Of a stretch of DNA of 64,000 bases, positions 22,607 to 34,777 are shown piece by piece. The notes under the pieces were generated by a model. That model had not been told where the DNA came from and did no database searches. It worked only from the letters and a program-made list of their open reading frames with translations. The DNA is from Zerene cesonia (lineage: Eukaryota > Arthropoda > Insecta > Lepidoptera > Pieridae). The position numbers and the translations under genes are program-made. How positions within the stretch are numbered: the first letter of the stretch is position 1; every line of letters begins with the position of its first letter. Where the stretch lies: contig NC_052119.1 of the NCBI RefSeq assembly GCF_012273895.1, positions 8,656,705 to 8,720,704 of the forward strand, read 5' to 3'.

Positions 22607-22612
22607 AATAAA
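22607..22612 (+). terminator. NRBF2 polyadenylation signal
   Basis: AATAAA 75 bases past the NRBF2 stop codon, followed within about 40 bases by a T/GT-rich stretch (TTTTATGTTTTGATG). Confidence 0.75.
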
Positions 22613-24991
22613 ATATTTTATGTTTTGATGTATTACTGTCTTTTATTCCTGTTTTTAACCTGGTGATGGTGTTTGTTTGTTTCTTACAAAACAATCTATA
22701 TATTTTAACATGTTTAACACTTGTTTTTATTTTTTGGTACACTAGCTATTTGTGAGATTTTAACCATGATAATCTAGGATAAAAGATATATAATGCCTGT
22801 TGCTCAATAATTTGGAAGATTCACTTTGGTGATGAATTTTATAAATTGGTTTAATATATTTTTTTTTTATTGTAGCAAGCAGATAAACTACATTCAAATC
22901 TCCTTTGTTTTTATAGATAGAAATTGACATATTTGAGACAATTCATAGCATTTCAGTATTAATAGGTAAAAAATAAAAGACAAAAATTATTTTTTAATGT
23001 ATTACATACTGGTTTTACATAAAAATAAAATCTTACTCTTATATGAAATGTAAAAATAATTTTCCAATTGGCTAACTAGTAATAACTAGGTATACTTATT
23101 CTAAACAATGTACACATTAACAAATAATGCTATAGTAATAACAAGATTATATTTTTGGTAACACAACATATACACCAGAATTTACGATAACATACTTCTA
23201 TTAGGTACATATATATAATTTTGAGTTTCAATTTCAGATCACTTTATGAACACTTATCGGGCTGATTCGGTATTTTACAATTATACGAGATTTATATGTG
23301 TAATGCATCAGGGTAAAAACAAACCAATGACATCGTTGGTAAATCTTAAAATACGGAAATTTTTAGATCATAAAATTATTTGCTATAATGAAAGCATACA
23401 AATATTAACAATTATGACAATTACATACCATATAACTGTAAAAAACTATATTTTTTAATTACCCCACCGTTTGTCACATAAGTTATGACCCAAAAGCATT
23501 ATACAGTAACAATGAAATATTGTAGTGTGCACAATTAATTAATTTGTATACATTAAATGAACGATGGTTAAAATTCGAGTCGACAACCGATTAAGAGTGT
23601 AAAGTTTAGTTAAAACTTTGTGAGAAGTACAATAGAAAAACGAAGTTTGGTCCTTTAAACAAAGAAAACCCCATATACCAGTGTATGACAAAAATAAAAT
23701 TATTTACCACAATCCAAGTTACTCAATATACAAAAAATATACTGCACTGTTCTATCGCTTAAATCCTAAAAAAATAATTAAATAAAAATTATGATATCAT
23801 TAGAAACAAACTTGGCATACTAAGGACTACATTAAAATAAATGTTATACCAACTCTAGAAAATACTTTTAAAGGAGACTGGATGTTTGGAGCTTTAATAT
23901 TATGCTGTATCAAAAAGCCATACTATTATTTTTAAAAGAATATACATTAAACGATAAGGCCATGTATGCTTTACTTTTTTATTAATTATATTCTTGTATC
24001 TTGAAAATCTGTGTATAAAGAAATAGTTTGCAAGAGATATGTTTTAAGAGAGTTGTTAAAAATAATCATCAACCCTCAGAGAAATGTAATATGCAATTAC
24101 GATTTTAAACATTGCAATAATGTTTCAGTTCACCTGTGTTCAAATGGCACAAGCTATATAATTTTTTTAACGCCAATGTAAAATTTTAAATGAGTAATTT
24201 CACAACCTCACAAAATATGACTACACTTTTATAAATATATCTCTAGTATTAATTTAAGACCGTAACATTCGGATCTGAGATAGGCAATTGATATGCTTCA
24301 AAAGTACATAATATAATCAAAATAATTTATACGAAATTGTAATGCACTGCAATTATTACACATGTACATATGTAAAAAGCAAGAGTTTCAACTTACAGAA
24401 GATGCTAGTATCTAGGATTATATCACATATTCTTTGATATACTATATCTATGCTAAAAGGCTTTTTATTGCTTCTCGTTGTTACTGAAGATATATAAATG
24501 AATGTGTTCTAGCAAAATTAAACGTTATTTTTTATATTATTGTATATTAGGCGTTCACTATATCGTATGAAATTGAGTACTTTTTATCACAATATTGATT
24601 TTAACACATTCTTTTAATTATTTTCTTTGTAATTTTCCCAATATTTCAAACAAATACAGTAAACGCTTGACATTGTAATTATTTCCTGTATACATAAGTG
24701 AAAGATATGTTCGAGACCACAAAAATTCGTGACTGCCATGTCTATGCCTAGAATCGATCCAATAGAAAATTAAAAGCAAATTGACAACAGATAAATATTG
24801 AAAGTTCAATATTTACGCATAAATAACAATTCAAAGCTATACATAATCGTACAGGCCCAATAATTCATATAATTTAATAGAATATGTAGCATATCTTCCA
24901 CTCAGTTATAATTAAATATGAAATTACCAAAAATTAACCACATAGACATATCTCAAATAGCTTATTGTCGGACAGTTATACATTTAACCCC
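22613..24991. other. Convergent intergenic region, probably including the TMEM127 3' UTR
   Basis: AT-rich sequence without credible ORFs lies between the 3' ends of NRBF2 (plus) and TMEM127 (minus). Part of it is likely the TMEM127 3' UTR. Several AATAAA motifs occur on the minus strand (24469-24464 is nearest to the stop; another lies near 23980), so the UTR could be 0.5 kb or longer. Confidence 0.5.
24464..24469 (-). terminator. Candidate TMEM127 polyadenylation signal
   Basis: AATAAA on the minus strand, about 520 bases past the TMEM127 stop. It is the nearest canonical hexamer I found downstream. Further copies exist, so the true site is not certain. Confidence 0.35.
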
Positions 24992-27900
24992 CTAAGGGGT
25001 GTAAGGAGGTGGTGGGGGTAAGGCAGATAGGTCATCAAATGGGAAATACTGTTGAGAGCCTAAAACTGGTGGTGCGAAAGTGGGATGGGCGGAATAATTG
25101 GGGCTTGGGGTGTAATTAATACTCGGGGTGTATGGGGGCAGAGTTGGGACGGAGGGCGTGGGCCCAACACTGTGGGCTTCGTAACCGTCCCAATCATCAA
25201 TGAGGTTACGTCTTTGTAAATCCTCGTCCGTGGTCAGTGGCGCCCCCCATAGGTTTGCGGCGGACGCGAGAAGCGCCATGCAACCTAGAATAGATAAAAA
25301 AGAATATAACAGATTGTATATACAATCTTACAATATATATATGTAATGTATAAAACAAAATCGCTTTCTTTGTACCTATGTGGCTATGTATGATAAAACT
25401 ATAAAACTACGCAACGGATTTTGATGGAGTTTTTTAAATAGACCGAGTGATTCAAGAGGAAGGTATATGTATATAATAACATCTATTAAAATACTCCGAA
25501 TTTTACGCGTGTAGAGGCGAGGGCAAAAGCAAGTGAATTAAAATCACTTTATTTTTTTATTTACATTATTGTGATGAAAGATATTATGAGGATTGTTTGA
25601 AAGCAGAACAACGATATCCAATTTTCATTATTAAATTATCCTTTGCCTGTTATTTTGTCCATTTTATTATTGTAACCCATCCTTTTGGAAGGCCGGTAAC
25701 CATTTCTAACAATGTTAATGTACATTTAAATCAAAAAAACATATATCTTCATTTACTACATTTATTTGCAAAACAAATTAAACAATATAATATTTTTATA
25801 CTTAGTAGCAATTAATACAGTAATTTTTTAACCATCCCAACCTGGTAGCCAATTTAAAGTTAATTTTCCTCAATAAATTATTGGTATATGATATGAATGA
25901 AACAAAACATATAGGTTATTTAATTATGGTATTTCCTAAAAATATATTATTTTCGTAGATATTTTTAATTATTTTTTAATGATTGGAAACCTAATATCCT
26001 CAATGAGGCGTAAACATGACTAAGACATTTCACATTATAGCTTTGTCTGGGTTGACCCCAGTAAAATGCTTTTTTCCTTCCCTAGAGATGCAGCCTTATA
26101 ATAATAAATAATAATTTTCATTATTTCAGTAGTTTTTAGACATTATTTGTAACAAACAAACCTTTCTTATAGCATAATTTAAATTATACATACAATAAAA
26201 GAGAAACTCACCAGCTCCAGTGATAGTATAAAATCCGTATTCATAATCGACTTGTATTGTGTTTGGATCGCTGCTATTAGCATTACCAAGCACAACAGTG
26301 GTGTAATAACACACACCCACTATAGCAATGACCCAGAAAACGCATATAATGCTAGGTACCGCATTCCGTCTTAACATCTTAATGGCTCTGCTGTTCAGAC
26401 TGGTGATGTTTATTAATACGCCAATACATGAGCACAGTAAAACCATGAAGCACAGGAGAATTAAGATTCGCATCAGTGTGATAATTTCTGGGGTTGTACA
26501 AGGCGGGAGACCTGTAAGAGAATGATGATGCAGCGTCATTAATACGTGTATTTATTTATAGTTTATTGTATGTAAACATCTATAAATGGTATAAGAAACA
26601 TTGTACAGATGGTGCCTTATCACTCTAAAGAAAATTTATCTTATACTTGTGCATAAACTATGTAGTAAAGTTATTAATTCAATTTATAACTTATTATTAC
26701 TATTAAATTCCATTCTATATCACAGGAAATGTCATAATTTTTTCAATAATAATAAATCATAGATATTTTTAATATTCATTCAGATAATAATTCTTTAATG
26801 GGCTTTAAAAATAAAGTAACCAGATAGACAAAATTTTTAAAGCAACTGGTAAATAAGAATCATAAATTTCACAGTGTTCCTTTTAATTGAATTATAGTTG
26901 AGTCAATGTGTAATAGACAATTAATATTTTATGTTTTAACAATAACAAATGAATTTGTATTTTGCATGCCTAGTCCCATGACACTGACATGATTCAATCA
27001 ATATCTTTCTAACTTTCAGTACTATCAATTACTTTCATGTGAGATCTCTTTTTTTAAACAAAACACAATTGTTATAGGCTATTTGGTGCAACTTATACAT
27101 TGGTCTTATACATAACCAAATAGCTTAAGGTCAGTCTTTCTCAGTGGGTGATAATGCCATGTTGCATGTGTTGGTGTTGAAAAATTATTCTCTCAAACTC
27201 TATAAAAATTATTTATAGAGTGGGCATTAAGAAAACGAAATGAAAAAAGTCTGGAGACCCATTGCATAAGATGTGAGAGTGAGTGAAAAAGTATCTTAAC
27301 AAATTTTCATTGAGCCCAAGATATAACAAGGAATTCGGACCTAATCAGTTCCAACCTACACCAAGGTAAGGCAAATGTAACACATAAATATGCTTTCAAA
27401 TAATTAATTTGCACTTAGTTTGTTATTTGAAATAATGCATATTATTTCAAATCAATCAATAAATCCTTACTAATGTTATAAATTTGAATGTATTTTTGTT
27501 ATCTTTTTTTTCAAATAATAGACAACTATTATATAGAAGCACAAGCTTCACTCCAATCATAATTTGAAGCTGACAGAAGATAACCAGCATATTTTTATAA
27601 ATAACACTTACCATTAAAATCTGACCCGCTCATTACATCAAATTCATTATTCTGGTGTATCGCTATCTGTGATTCTTCACCGTCATCATCGAAAGTGAAG
27701 AACTGTGTGAGTGATAGACTTTGTGTACAATGGAGTCCTTTTATTCTAAACCAACTCGGCTGCACCACTGCTGCGCAGGTTAGTAGAAATGTACAGGTAT
27801 TGAAGAATGCGGCAATTTTATTCAATTCCTTATCCTTGAAAGGAAATGCAATTTTGAGGCCTGAAAGTGGATAAGATGAACATATTAATATATATGTTCA

Positions 27901-28627
27901 ATTATATTTCATCAGATTGAAACTTGAGAAGATATGCTGTCTTTATATTAGAATATCAATTCTTGTTTAGTTTGACATTCCATTCATTTAGTTTTAGGTT
28001 TTGGATATGCATATTGTACAAAGCTGATCTGACCACTGGGTAAAGAATTGTAGAGTTGCATGTATATTAAATATTAATCATGACATTTTAATTAGTACAA
28101 GATTTGTGCAAGCACATGATTAAAAAAACATACTAAATATTAAATGTAATTAAACTTAATGATATAGTCCATTTTTATTTCTATTTTATCATTTTGAGTG
28201 AGAAATCAAACAGCACATTCAATAACTTAGTAAAAACACTATGGAATGAGAAACAACAACACCTTACATTACCTATATCTATATTTAGCATTTTATCCCC
28301 AAGGGTGAAACAAAGTAGGTGAGGTCAGTTAAATATACGGCGAATTTGAATGTTAAAACATTATTAACAAATGTAAATATGTACAGAGTAACAGTGTCAT
28401 GCCTATATTTATTTTATATACTTTTTCCTTGTATCGCCAATACACTCATGTATGAGCAAACAGGGCTTAGACCAATAATTTTTAATAGTTCATTTAGGAG
28501 CATCGAACATTACGATGTTTCTTCTGATATAATAGCCGTTTACGCTACGAAAGTACCAACTAAATAAATTGTTTTCTAAAAACATGGAAGGTATCGTCAT
28601 ACCTCGAATCCAAGTTAAACAACCCAT
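24992..28627 (-). CDS. TMEM127: TMEM127-like four-pass membrane protein
   Basis: Four coding exons on the minus strand, 28627-28603, 27860-27612, 26511-26212 and 25284-24992, give 288 residues. All introns are GT-AG (742, 1100 and 927 bases) and all are phase 1, each splitting a glycine codon (G9, G92, G192). The start is ATG at 28627 (MGCLTWIR). Predicted membrane segments are about 24-41, 104-127, 143-166 and 184-204. Homology to vertebrate TMEM127 shows in QPSWFRIKG (human EPAWLHIHG), in FYTITGAGCMALLASAANL (human FYLVAGAGGASILATAANL), and in the C-terminal end PPPPYTP (human PPPAYTP). The PPxY motif (residues 283-286, PPPY) fits the known recruitment of NEDD4-family ubiquitin ligases. In mammals the protein sits at the plasma membrane, endosomes and lysosomes, dampens mTOR signalling and promotes cargo ubiquitination. 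The C-terminal tail is longer than in human (238 residues total) and rich in Pro, Tyr, Ser and Thr. The gene appears intact; the 5' UTR is not defined. Confidence 0.93.
25338..25514 (+). mobile_element. Helitron-like family-B copy inside TMEM127 intron 3
   Basis: Blocks GTATAAAACAAAATCGCTTTC, CTACGCAACGGATTTTGATG, GATTCAAGAGGAAGG and ATAATAACATCTATTAAA follow the order of the copy at 2869. The 3' end is mutated (GGGCAAAAGCAAGT instead of GCTAGT). It is antisense to TMEM127 and does not touch the splice sites (intron 25285-26211). Confidence 0.7.
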
Positions 28628-28890
28628 GACGAAAGAATCATGAGAACCAAATCAAGGAAACACTTTTAAATAATGATAGGCAGCATTTATGAACATAGAG
28701 AAACAATTCACTGGCTTTAGTAAATATTTTTAGAATTTATCAAAAATTAATAAAAATCACAAAATGTCTCGGTTTTACTTTTTGTCAATGTCATAAAAGT
28801 TATAAACACTCATTAGACAGATGTCATGTGACAACAACAAGTTATCATAGATAACATTTTAGGCTTTGACATACAAAATTGCCATTAAAG

Positions 28891-28953
28891 ATGTCCCGTA
28901 AACAAGGCGCTGTTGGTGCCAAAAATAAGGCTACGGCCTGCGACTATTATTAA
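28891..28953 (+). other. Short ORF head-to-head with TMEM127
   Basis: ATG at 28891 opens a 20-codon frame (MSRKQGAVGAKNKA...) ending at TAA, 264 bases upstream of the TMEM127 start and divergent from it. Its local base use is more GC-rich than the flanks. It could be a micropeptide, an upstream ORF of a divergent transcript or chance. I recognise no family. Confidence 0.2.
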
Positions 28954-29106
28954 CCTCAAACGCCCCAGATTTGGGTACAGTATTTATGAATACGGTCATA
29001 AAAATACCATTTAAATTTTTGTATTAAGTATGGATGTTAATTAATGGATGATAATAAAAAAATTACACAAGAGTATCGGAAAGATAATGAATAATTATTT
29101 AAAAAA

Positions 29107-29459
29107 TCCCTACTAATATCATAAATGCGAAAGTAACTCTGTCTGTCTGTCTGTTACACTTTCACGCCTAAACCACGGAACCGATTTTGATAAAATTTGG
29201 TATAAAGATAGAACTGAATTTAAGAAAGGACATAGGATACTTTTTATTGCGAAAAAAGGGTAGAAAGGATTAAAAGAGGGGATGAAAGTTTGTATGAAAG
29301 TTCGTTATTGTCAAACCGATTTTGATGAAACTTGGTATGAAGATGGAACTAAACGTGGGAAAGAACAAACCATACTTTTGAATGTGAAGAAAATATTCCT
29401 TACCATGTCGCGCGATATAAGCGAATTCTACGCGGGCGAAGCCGCGGGCGAAAAGCTAG
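29107..29459 (+). mobile_element. Non-autonomous Helitron-like element, family A, full-length and internally duplicated
   Basis: It starts A|TCCCTACTAATATCATAAAT and ends with a GC hairpin (GCGGGCGAAGCCGCGGGC) followed by GAAAAGCTAG|T, the expected Helitron ends. A block starting ACCGATTTTGATAAAATTTG at 29180 recurs, slightly changed, about 135 bases later at 29315. This explains the size (353 bp) compared with the shorter copies. No protein is encoded. Confidence 0.8.
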
Positions 29460-29673
29460 TACTCCTATTTGTTTTACTAATTGTTTTAAAACTATTTGTT
29501 TTACTAATTTGTTTTACTCTTATAAAGGTTTTCTATTAGTTATTAGTAGTCATATTTCACATTCATAATCCAGTTGGTAATGAATGTATATAAAGTGAAA
29601 AATGTCTACTTATTATTTTATTAGCTTCACCTGTAAGTTTGATTATTTTTATATTAATTCTATGTAAGCCACT

Positions 29674-29793
29674 CAGTGGCGTAGCTAGGGGGACAAGGGC
29701 CCTGGTGCATAGGGAAAGAATCGGGCCCTCTTCCCCTCTTTCCGCCTTCCTCCCCTCTTTCAAAGCTGAGTACGAGGGCCCCCTGGGCCACTG
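29674..29793. mobile_element. hAT-type MITE, 120 bp
   Basis: The element begins CAGTGGCGTAGC and ends CTGGGCCACTG, giving terminal inverted repeats CAGTGGC/GCCACTG. It is flanked on both sides by a perfect 8-bp target-site duplication AAGCCACT (29666-29673 and 29794-29801). An 8-bp duplication with a CAGTGG-type terminus is characteristic of hAT transposons. The inside is GC-rich and non-coding, so a hAT transposase must have moved it in trans. Confidence 0.9.
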
Positions 29794-29801
29794 AAGCCAC
29801 T

Positions 29802-32800
29802 CCTGTAGACTCGAGTTCTTCTCACTTGAAATGAATAGATTTGTTTTAAACTTTGTCCACACAATATATTATGGGGACAATACAAAAACTACATGAGACT
29901 GCTTATCTTATTATCCTGATTGGGATTGCCACGATTAAGTAGTTTCTAATGGTACACTTTCGTTCATTTTGCAAGCAAGTATTCCGCTCGGAAAGTTATG
30001 AATCAATGCGTCCTCTAAAGAGTACAGTAATATGGCGCCCATCCTGAACACTAATAGGTTAAATATATTAATTGTATGTTTTCATTATAATTTATAAGTT
30101 AAAATCGCAATCTCACTTAGAAAACGAACCGTTTTTATCTTCAGAAGTAATAAACTATGTAATACTATGATCTATTAGATATAAGTATTTTTTGTACCTA
30201 TACCTCGAATTGATAGCTCAATTTGTCATAGACTGTCTTTAGTCGTAATTCTCACAATGCAATTTGTGGTTTCATGATTTATGTTAGCATTTCCGGAATG
30301 CTAACCGCATTATCACGCTGCGTGTTCTATCCCATAAACCAATTGGGATGTTATTGTTTGGTTGGCAAATATTTAAGTAGGTACGTAGTTTTCTTTATTT
30401 TGTTGTTTATTCTAGTTTTCTATAAATGCATTGAAAAATTGCTTTACGTAAATTCGCAAAAGACTAATTATGCCCATACAAACTCTTAATTGGAAAAAGC
30501 AATTTTCTATTAGTATTTAAAGTTTCTTTAAATATCTTTAATATAATATTAGTGATACTAACTTGTGTATATATTTGGAACCATCTAGAAAGGTACAGGA
30601 ATAAAAATCTTTGCTATAAAATAGGTCATCAACGTACCTGGAGGGATGTACCAGTCCAGATTCTAAAATGAACTAAATGATTATATTTTTTAAAAGACCT
30701 ACGTCAATAGGATGAATTACCAAAAAGCTAAAAAAAAAAATTGACGAATTGAGATCCTCCTTCATTTGGCAAAAAGTGTGTTTAAATCAGACACTATTTA
30801 GGTATCACAGGTACTGCTCAAAATTTTAAACTGTAATGATTCTCGTAAAACAAAGTGGCGGCCGGTCAACCTATTAACAAAGTTAAATATACTAGCAGCA
30901 CTTTGCTTTTAAAATATCAAACTTTCAAGTTTGTTAGCTAACGTGACATCATAACTATAGCCACTTTAGCGCTCACACGCTGTTGTGTAACTTTATGAAA
31001 TATAACTTGAAAATATCATAAATAAAGTTGACCATCGCTAGTTACAGAACATTTGTGTTGCAATTTGTATGGCATACAAATGCAAATATTTTGTTAACCG
31101 AGTAAAAGCTTTATGAGAAAATAGCACACTTTTATCATGAGTTGCCGTTAACTTCTTTCAGAACATTTTTGTGTGTACGGTATAAATAGAGATTGAAGCA
31201 AACGTATTGCAAATAGGGAGAAAAATTGGAAACGGAACGGAAAATCCGTCTATTAAAAAAATCCGTTTAATAACAATATGTATGAAAGGTCCATCGTCGC
31301 TAATATCTAATACGAAATAGAAACCTGAGATAATAATAAATTCATAACTTGTGTGGACAGGACAGGATTCAATTTCTAAAGGGTTCGTTTTTATATAAAC
31401 ACACAAAAGAGCCTTCTTGCATCGTAATAACGTTGTTAATTCAAAAACTATCAACATATCGATACGACAATTATAAAAAAAATCTCTTACAATAAACTGC
31501 ACCTAGAATTCAAAATTTACGCATATACACATTTTCTTCATGGGTTTCAGCCATCCAGCAGTTAATAACATCTGTTAGGTTGTGTTGTAAGACAGGATAA
31601 GATATTTAATTTGTGATGCCAGGACATAGAATTTAAAAGATATGTTCTTAAATCTGATTTTGTGTATGCAAAGGTTCTTGGTTTTTTGATGTTATTAAAT
31701 TCCTCTGTAATATTTTAAAGTAGAGGCTCGTTAAGCTGAGGTTCTAAATATACACTATATTAACATAATATTTTGGCGCTCCAACCCAGTTAAATTTGTA
31801 TAACATCATAGGTATGTTAATTTAGAAAATGATATTATGTATTAGTATTTTTTTGTATTTATAATGCTCACGTAATTACTACCGAAATGTGCCTTTTTAC
31901 ATAAAAATACATTTACTTGCATTTAAAAGAATTTCAACTACATTGAAACATGAATGAAAAGCTTTTAAAATAAAAAGTAACGACTTCCGCACTTTTTGTT
32001 GAAACTTCGGTCTGGATACCTACACACAAAGAGAGTTATTTCTCCTTTAAAATATATTTTAAACGTTGGAATTTTATAGTATTTAAGCTTCTCTTTCGTG
32101 TTACCGAAGGAGCTGGTGGTAAGGTAAGGCGATGGTTTGATTTTCTGTTTGATGGTTGGATTGCCTTAGTGGATAAGAGATAAGACAAGGAATGAAGGGG
32201 GAAAAAGAAAGGACTGGGAAGGGTAAGAAAAAGGATAAAACCTACACTATGTTTGGTCATGCTTTACTTTAAAAACGTTTATTCAAGTAATTTATTACCA
32301 GCATCCACATATTTATAGCTGAAGTTTGAGCACTACCCACATCAAAAGGGATCATAATATCATAATGTATGCCTTCTTGATGTGACCTATAGATCTCCGG
32401 GGATCAAACAAAAGTGCTGACTGATCGTCTCAAATGGATATTATACTTCCAAAGAGTTAAGTTATGATTTTATCGTCATTTTAATCGACTACCTTGAGTT
32501 TTATTCTTTATTTATTAAATGTGTGTATTGGTTAGTTGTGATAATGTAATATCTCTTTAAATTATACAATTTCTTTGTTTTGCGAGAATCGTGATATTCA
32601 TTAAATGAAAGAACTATTGCATTAAAATATCTTGTTACAGCATTTTCGCTTAAATTTCCTTACATGAGGCGATGTTAATACGATTTCCAAACAATTTAAT
32701 AAGTTTAAAGTTTTTTACTTAACTAAACTAAACTTACGGAAAGACGGAAGCGGCTCAATTACACTCGTGTACGTGTAAACATAATTAAATCTATCACAAT

Positions 32801-33503
32801 TAATGTATAACCCTTTATATTGTAGATTATCTCATTGGGACTAGGGAAAGGAAAATATTTGTCGGAATAAGTTATAGTGAATGAGTAATATCCGTTTGGG
32901 TCAGATTATCCTTCTAGTATAAAAGTAACATATCCGAAACCAGTTTTCATGAAGGTTGTTCGTTATTTTTATTTACACAACAGATTTATATTGAACTGTT
33001 ATGCCAAACACATAAGTAATTTCGTAAAGAGTTTTCACAACCAATTAAGCGAATTATGTTTCTAAATATATAATATGTAAAACTTTCATTTTTTTTGTCT
33101 AAACGTAGCTTTCATTTAGAAGGGCCGTTATAGTCAGACGTGCAGTGATTCCGCCAGCCCAAAATCGATATATCATTCTCTCACCACATTCATTGCACGC
33201 CCACAAAACTGTTGACCCCTTAGTATGATCTTACATTTGAAGTTTCTTAAACTTATGAGTACGAACCTAGTTATCTTTTGAACAATTTTAGAACCAATTA
33301 TGATTAACAACAAAGTAATCAAAGAAGAAATGAGTTTGTAGGTTTTTTTTTAGAAATCCCAGGCAATTATTATCGATGCCATGATTTTTTTATTGTAAGT
33401 TCTTTATTACTGGAAATATCTTCTTTTTTTTTCATTAAGTTCACATTTGGAGTTCAAAGTTAAGTAAATGTTAATAAATTTTGTTGCTTTTCTTTTGAAA
33501 TAA
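29802..33503. other. Gene-free stretch
   Basis: AT-rich sequence with no exon I can support. A segment at about 32100-32240 may be a very old SINE-A body in reverse (block GGACTGGGAAGGGTAAG), but the match is weak. Confidence 0.5.
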
Positions 33504-33724
33504 TCATCATCATCCTCAGCCCATACATGTTCCCACTGCTGGGACACAGGGCTCCTATGATGGTTCAGGTCATAATCTATCACACTGGTCTAGGGCAGAT
33601 GTCACAATAAAATGCCGTCGATCTTTTTGATTCTTGGACATGCCGGTTTCCTCACGATGTTTTCCTTCACCGTTATGAGCAGTGGTAATGCTACTTCTCC
33701 ACATGCGCAGATAAATTGATAAGT
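33504..33724 (-). repeat. SINE-B copy with (ATC)n tail, head missing
   Basis: On the plus strand it begins with ATCATCATCATCC, the microsatellite tail. It then shows CCCACTGCTGGGACACAGG, the block near CATAATCTATCACACTGG, and CTCACGATGTTTTCCTTCAC, ending near GCGCAGATAAATTGATAAG. The tRNA-like head is absent, a 5' truncation typical of reverse-transcribed elements. Confidence 0.8.
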
Positions 33725-33760
33725 TTTTTTTTTGGCATTTATCGAAAATATATATAATAG

Positions 33761-33930
33761 CTAGCTGCAGCACGTCCCGGCTCCGCCGTAATTGTGACAT
33801 AACATAAACTATTCTATCTTTAAACTGCACTTGGTTTGCAAATTTTATTAAAATCGGTTGAGTACTTTAGGAGTTCCTCTCGGACAAACAATGCGACCCG
33901 TAATTTTTATTTTGTATACTATATTTTCGA
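33761..33930 (-). mobile_element. Helitron-like remnant
   Basis: On the minus strand it ends in a GC-rich stretch followed by CAGCTAG. The internal block AACCGATTTTAATAAAATTT is typical of the group. The 5' end is not clear. Confidence 0.55.
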
Positions 33931-34460
33931 TCCTCCCTGAAGAGTAAATCCCAAAATAAAGTATAGAATATAGATATGTTTGTAGCGTATTATCTCATAA
34001 TTGCTTGCCAGAGGAAAGTTTATTTTAGAATTTACTTCATAATAATGCTATAATTGATCATTATACAGCCACTGCAATCCTTCTTAGTACATAAACTTTA
34101 ATCGTTATAAAATTACGGGTAAGAGGAGATGGTTTCATACTCTCTGTAAAGTCGTAAACGGGCACATTACTGGTTTAACAGCTCTTGTAACGGAAGGGAT
34201 CTGGCGATATCGCGGCAAACCATTATGCAACCTAAATATGAAGCATTTAGAGCTAATCTATTTCTCAATTACAGCACAAGAAATTACATTTACCAAAGGA
34301 CGCTTTTTTCAGATATTATGGGGACGAATTACGCTGGTTGTTGCTTTTCGATTTGTAAATGTGCTATCAAAGTAAACTATGTAACCTAATTGAATTCGAA
34401 TGTTGTATGCATATCTGCACCAGCTATACTCATTTTGGGTATAGTAATAGGGAATAATTC

Positions 34461-34777
34461 TTTTTTATGTCGTAGTCGGCAATGGAGCTGGTGGGACGCC
34501 TGATGGTAAGCGCTACCACCGAACTACACTACCCATGAACTTACGCCTCTACAAATGGTTTGCCGACTTTAAATTGGGAAGGGCTTAAGAAAGATTGACG
34601 AGAGGAATAAAAAAGAGGATTGGGAAGGGTAAGGAAAATAATATGGGCCTCCGGTTCCCCCACTCACCGTACGAAACACAATAGCGTGCTATTATTTCAC
34701 GCCGGTTTTCTCTGGGCGTGTGGTACTTCCCCGGTGCAAGCTGGCCCAATTCGTGCCGAAGCGTGCCCGACTTCCAT
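34461..34777 (-). repeat. SINE-A copy, full-length
   Basis: On the plus strand the T-run tail (TTTTTTATG) comes first, then GCCTGATGGTAAGCGCTACC, GAGGATTGGGAAGGGTAAGG, CCCCCACTCACCGTACGAAA, TTTCACGCCGGTTTTCTC and the head end TTCGTGCCGAAGCGTGC. The short open frames on both strands across it are repeat sequence. Confidence 0.88.

Noticed and set aside
26328..26525. 65-codon plus-strand open frame
   Set aside because: It is the antisense shadow of TMEM127 exon 3.
29563..29862. 99-codon minus-strand open frame
   Set aside because: It spans the hAT MITE and its flanks, and the high GC of the MITE explains the lack of stops.
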